This document shows positions 5,733-7,949 of a stretch of DNA of 7,949 nucleotides, one piece after another (within the stretch, counting starts at the first letter, position 1; the number at the start of each line of letters is the position of its first letter). Source of the stretch: Verrucomicrobiota bacterium (lineage in GTDB: Bacteria; Verrucomicrobiota; Kiritimatiellia; Kiritimatiellales; Tichowtungiaceae); the NCBI GenBank assembly GCA_030619095.1, contig JAUXCB010000063.1:1-7949 (forward strand), given 5' to 3'. The notes below the pieces were generated by a model. That model did not search any database, was not told the DNA's origin, and saw nothing but the letters and a program-made list of their open reading frames with translations. A program made the translations under genes and the position numbers.

Positions 5733-7696
5733 TTTTCAAAGAACCTGCCATGCTTCTCTTGCTTCTTGCGCTTCCTCTCTTTGGATGGCTGTTCAAGCGC
5801 GCCCGGCGACTGCAAAATAAATCCGCTGAAAAACTGCGAGGCGAAAAAAAACGTTCCAGCGGTTGGAGCCAAAAAGATCTCCTGCGTATCGGATCATTCG
5901 CCGCACTAATGATCGCACTGGCTCAACCAGCGTGGAACCCCAAACCCGAACCATTAAATATTCAAGGTCGCGATCTGGTCATCGCACTGGATATCTCCCG
6001 CAGTATGCTCGCCGCAGACGTCTTCCCAACCCGCCTCGAGGCGGCAAAAATCTCAATTTTCGAAACGTTGGGTCCGTTACGAGGACAGCGCATCGGGCTA
6101 ATCACGTTCGCCGGTGCGGCGTCCGTACGCGTCCCGCTCACGCTGGATCATAATTTCGTGCGCTACATGCTGGAGCGTGCAACTCCCTCCGATGCCAACG
6201 TCGGCAGCACCTCGTTGCAGGCCGCAATTGAAAAGGCGCTCGACTCCGCACTGAGCGAATCCAAAAAAGGCGACCAGGACATTATCCTCTTCACGGATGG
6301 CGAGGACCACATCAGCGACATGGAGGCGACCGCCGAGCAACTGCGCGAGAGCGGCGCGCGGGTAATGATCATCGGGCTCGGCGATCCCGTCGACGGCGCA
6401 AATATTCCTGATTCTGAAACCCCCGATGAGTGGATGAAAAACAAGGACGACGAGATTGTCACCACCCGCTTGGACGAAAAAATACTGCTTCAGCTTTCGG
6501 CGAACAGCCCAAACGTGATCTACCACGCCGCACAAACCCGCCCGTTCGATCTGTTCGCGCTTTACAACCAGCTGATTGCCAACACATCCGCCCTGCCCGT
6601 CAGCGACGAAAAACAGATTGTCTACACCGAAGGCTACCCGCTCTTCATCGCCCTATCCCTTCTGCTCTGGCTACTCCCGTTGAACAAACAACTCTTCCCG
6701 ATGCTCGCCCTGCTCCTGATTACAGGGTGCGGTCTGGATCTACAACCCGATGAAGTTTCCCAACAAATTAAAAAAACCCGTGCTCAGTGGGCCGAAGCGC
6801 AGGACGCTATTGAAACCGATCCGCGTACAGCCGTTGACACTCTGGAACAGACTTTTTATGAATTACTAGACGCCGCAATGAAGTATCCCGGCGACCCGCG
6901 CATCGCGCAACAGATCGCCGGCCTCAACCAACAGATTCATGAAGTAAAGAAACGAGTCAACGCTCAGCAAGAAGCCGAAAAAAATCTGCAGAAAAAACTA
7001 GAAGATGCCATTGAGTTGCTCGATGAGTTAACTCAACAGCAAGTGGGTCTTTCGGAAAAAAGCCGTCATCTATTGCGTCGGCGGCCATCCGCAACGCCGG
7101 AAGAAAAAGCGGCTGGCGCACCGCCCGCACTTGAAGACCAAACCGCCATCCGCGAAGGAACCGGAAAGGTTCTCGAAACCGTAACCGAGATTCAGGTTTT
7201 TATTCGCAAAGCGATGGAAGCTGTTTATGGAAAAGAACAGGCGGCGGCACCCACCGAATTCGATCAGGCCGTGAACGAACTAACCGCCGCGCGGCAGTCC
7301 CAGAAAACAGCCATCGGCCACCTGAGGTCCGCGCGTGCGAACTGGGTACAAGCCAACTCTGCATTCCTCAGCGCCGCGCGGCAGATGCAGAAAGCAATGC
7401 AACTGCTTTCTGATCAGAACAAAAGGCAGAACTCAGGAGAGAACTCTGAACCATCCGATGATTTTGAAATGGATTGGGAGTTTGAAGAGGATATGGAATG
7501 GTCCGAATCGGATATGCCGAGCGACCTATCCATGCCGATGGCTGCCGGGGAGTTTCAAACCGACCTTCAAAACCGTTCGCTTCCAACCCCAAACTACACA
7601 GCAGAAGAAATTCTAAGGGAAGAAGCCGCCAATATGAAGAAACGGGCCGCGCAAAAAACGAAAGCCAGCGGGGAAAACGTGGAGAAAAACTGGTAA
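5729..7696 (+). CDS. batB: BatB-like vWA membrane protein fused to a lipoprotein-like helical extension
   Basis: The 655-residue product starts as a BatB: helix 5-22, helix 51-66, then a vWA domain (about 82-285) with an intact MIDAS site (DISRS 88-92, Thr161 in GSTSLQ, Asp190 in LFTDGED), then a membrane helix at 303-316. Right after it, residues 318-334 read LNKQLFPMLALLLITGC, which looks like a lipoprotein signal peptide with lipobox LITGC and Cys334. Residues 340-560 are rich in Gln, Glu, Lys and Ala, with coiled-coil character near 400-437 and 515-560; no canonical TPR repeats are visible. Then come an acidic Met/Trp patch (571-600) and a basic tail containing EEILREE (626-632). GGAGGAG at 5714-5720 lies 8 nt before ATG 5729, which overlaps the batA stop as ATGA. 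An in-frame ATG at 5681 was rejected because it lacks this site and precedes the hydrophobic N-terminus. The fusion origin is inference. Confidence 0.88.
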   Translation: MIFKEPAMLLLLLALPLFGWLFKRARRLQNKSAEKLRGEKKRSSGWSQKDLLRIGSFAALMIALAQPAWNPKPEPLNIQGRDLVIALDISRSMLAADVFPTRLEAAKISIFETLGPLRGQRIGLITFAGAASVRVPLTLDHNFVRYMLERATPSDANVGSTSLQAAIEKALDSALSESKKGDQDIILFTDGEDHISDMEATAEQLRESGARVMIIGLGDPVDGANIPDSETPDEWMKNKDDEIVTTRLDEKILLQLSANSPNVIYHAAQTRPFDLFALYNQLIANTSALPVSDEKQIVYTEGYPLFIALSLLLWLLPLNKQLFPMLALLLITGCGLDLQPDEVSQQIKKTRAQWAEAQDAIETDPRTAVDTLEQTFYELLDAAMKYPGDPRIAQQIAGLNQQIHEVKKRVNAQQEAEKNLQKKLEDAIELLDELTQQQVGLSEKSRHLLRRRPSATPEEKAAGAPPALEDQTAIREGTGKVLETVTEIQVFIRKAMEAVYGKEQAAAPTEFDQAVNELTAARQSQKTAIGHLRSARANWVQANSAFLSAARQMQKAMQLLSDQNKRQNSGENSEPSDDFEMDWEFEEDMEWSESDMPSDLSMPMAAGEFQTDLQNRSLPTPNYTAEEILREEAANMKKRAAQKTKASGENVEKNW

Positions 7697-7949
7697 TGAG
7701 AGTGAACCGTTATCTCTTCGCCTTTATCAGTTTTTTTCTGGCAATCCATTGGGGGTATGCCGAGCTGACGGTCAGCCTGAAACCGGAGGAAACAAGCCGC
7801 TTTATCTATGAACCGTTCACGTTGCTGCTGAATGCGGGCGCGAATGCGGAACCTCCGCAAGTCCCGTCCGGAACCGGCTACAGTGTCATCGGGATACGAA
7901 AAGAAATAGATTCCGACACCTTTCGAATTGAGATCATCCCTGAAGAAGC
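7696..7949 (+). CDS. batD: BatD-like exported protein, 5' part only
   Basis: The frame begins at ATG 7696, overlapping the previous TAA (TAATG), and stays open to the window edge: 84 full codons plus two bases. Residues 1-22 (MRVNRYLFAFISFFLAIHWG then YA) form a Sec signal peptide, with cleavage likely after Ala22. The mature start, LTVSLKPEETSRFIYEPFTLLLNA, followed by a proline-containing PPQVPSGTGYSVIGI stretch, matches the first beta domain pattern of BatD proteins, which are periplasmic with a C-terminal membrane anchor. BatD regularly closes MoxR/Bat operons, so position agrees. The nearest ribosome site is GGAG at 7681-7684, 11 nt away, so coupling to the preceding gene is likely. The rest of the gene, including any membrane helix, lies outside the window. 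Confidence 0.75.
   Translation, partial: MRVNRYLFAFISFFLAIHWGYAELTVSLKPEETSRFIYEPFTLLLNAGANAEPPQVPSGTGYSVIGIRKEIDSDTFRIEIIPEE

Noticed and set aside
6430..6753. 107-codon + strand frame inside batB
   Set aside because: It is an Arg/Pro-rich out-of-frame reading of the vWA C-terminus and the membrane helix, with no ribosome site.
1..7949. CRISPR array, tRNA or rRNA, complete insertion sequence
   Set aside because: No spaced identical repeats, cloverleaf-like segments, rRNA-like stretches or transposase motifs were seen by eye on either strand.

Overview
This window comes from a Gram-negative-type bacterium: it has signal peptides, a lipobox-like motif and a complete MoxR/Bat envelope operon. 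All genes lie on the + strand and share a moderately GC-rich codon style. The long (541 aa) ALDH4A1-like P5C dehydrogenase, the Bat gene order and the helical C-terminal tail of the BatB-like protein suggest the PVC superphylum (Kiritimatiellota, Lentisphaerota or Verrucomicrobiota). That assignment is an inference from style and I hold it only loosely.

Region 1 (1-1908) concerns proline metabolism. A leader with a perfect 14-bp dyad and a TTGACA-type promoter precedes pruA, which encodes a monofunctional L-glutamate-gamma-semialdehyde dehydrogenase with intact catalytic Glu293 and Cys327. Thirteen bases after its stop is a well-spaced Shine-Dalgarno and the first ~16 codons of what looks like proC (pyrroline-5-carboxylate reductase). 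Similarity is then lost and the frame closes after 27 residues. I read this as a truncated proC remnant that once sat behind pruA. The ~110 bp after the break is unassigned and may be a small repeat or deletion scar.

Region 2 (about 1974-7949, running off the right edge) is a tightly packed Bat (Bacteroides aerotolerance-type) operon. Its order is moxR (AAA+ ATPase), a DUF58 protein with a vWA-like metal site, an unrecognised 147-aa cytoplasmic protein, a 134-aa secreted single-domain protein that looks like a miniature BatD, a BatA-like membrane vWA protein, a BatB-like membrane vWA protein with a long C-terminal extension, and the start of a BatD-like exported protein. The last four start codons overlap the preceding stop region (8 nt, ATGA, ATGA, TAATG), so translation is probably coupled. 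By analogy with known MoxR/Bat systems, the cytoplasmic ATPase and DUF58 protein would act with the membrane vWA proteins and the periplasmic BatD-like proteins in envelope maturation or stress tolerance. The substrate is not evident.

The most unusual object is the BatB-like protein (655 aa). Immediately after its last transmembrane helix comes what reads as a complete lipoprotein signal peptide, including a lipobox (LITGC, Cys334). About 320 residues of helical, coiled-coil-like sequence follow, then a very acidic Met/Trp-containing patch and a conserved-looking EEILREE tail. It resembles an in-frame fusion of batB to a downstream lipoprotein gene, and could be a polyprotein processed at an internal lipobox. 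No RNA genes, CRISPR arrays or complete insertion sequences were seen, and no stretch over 300 bases lacks a gene.
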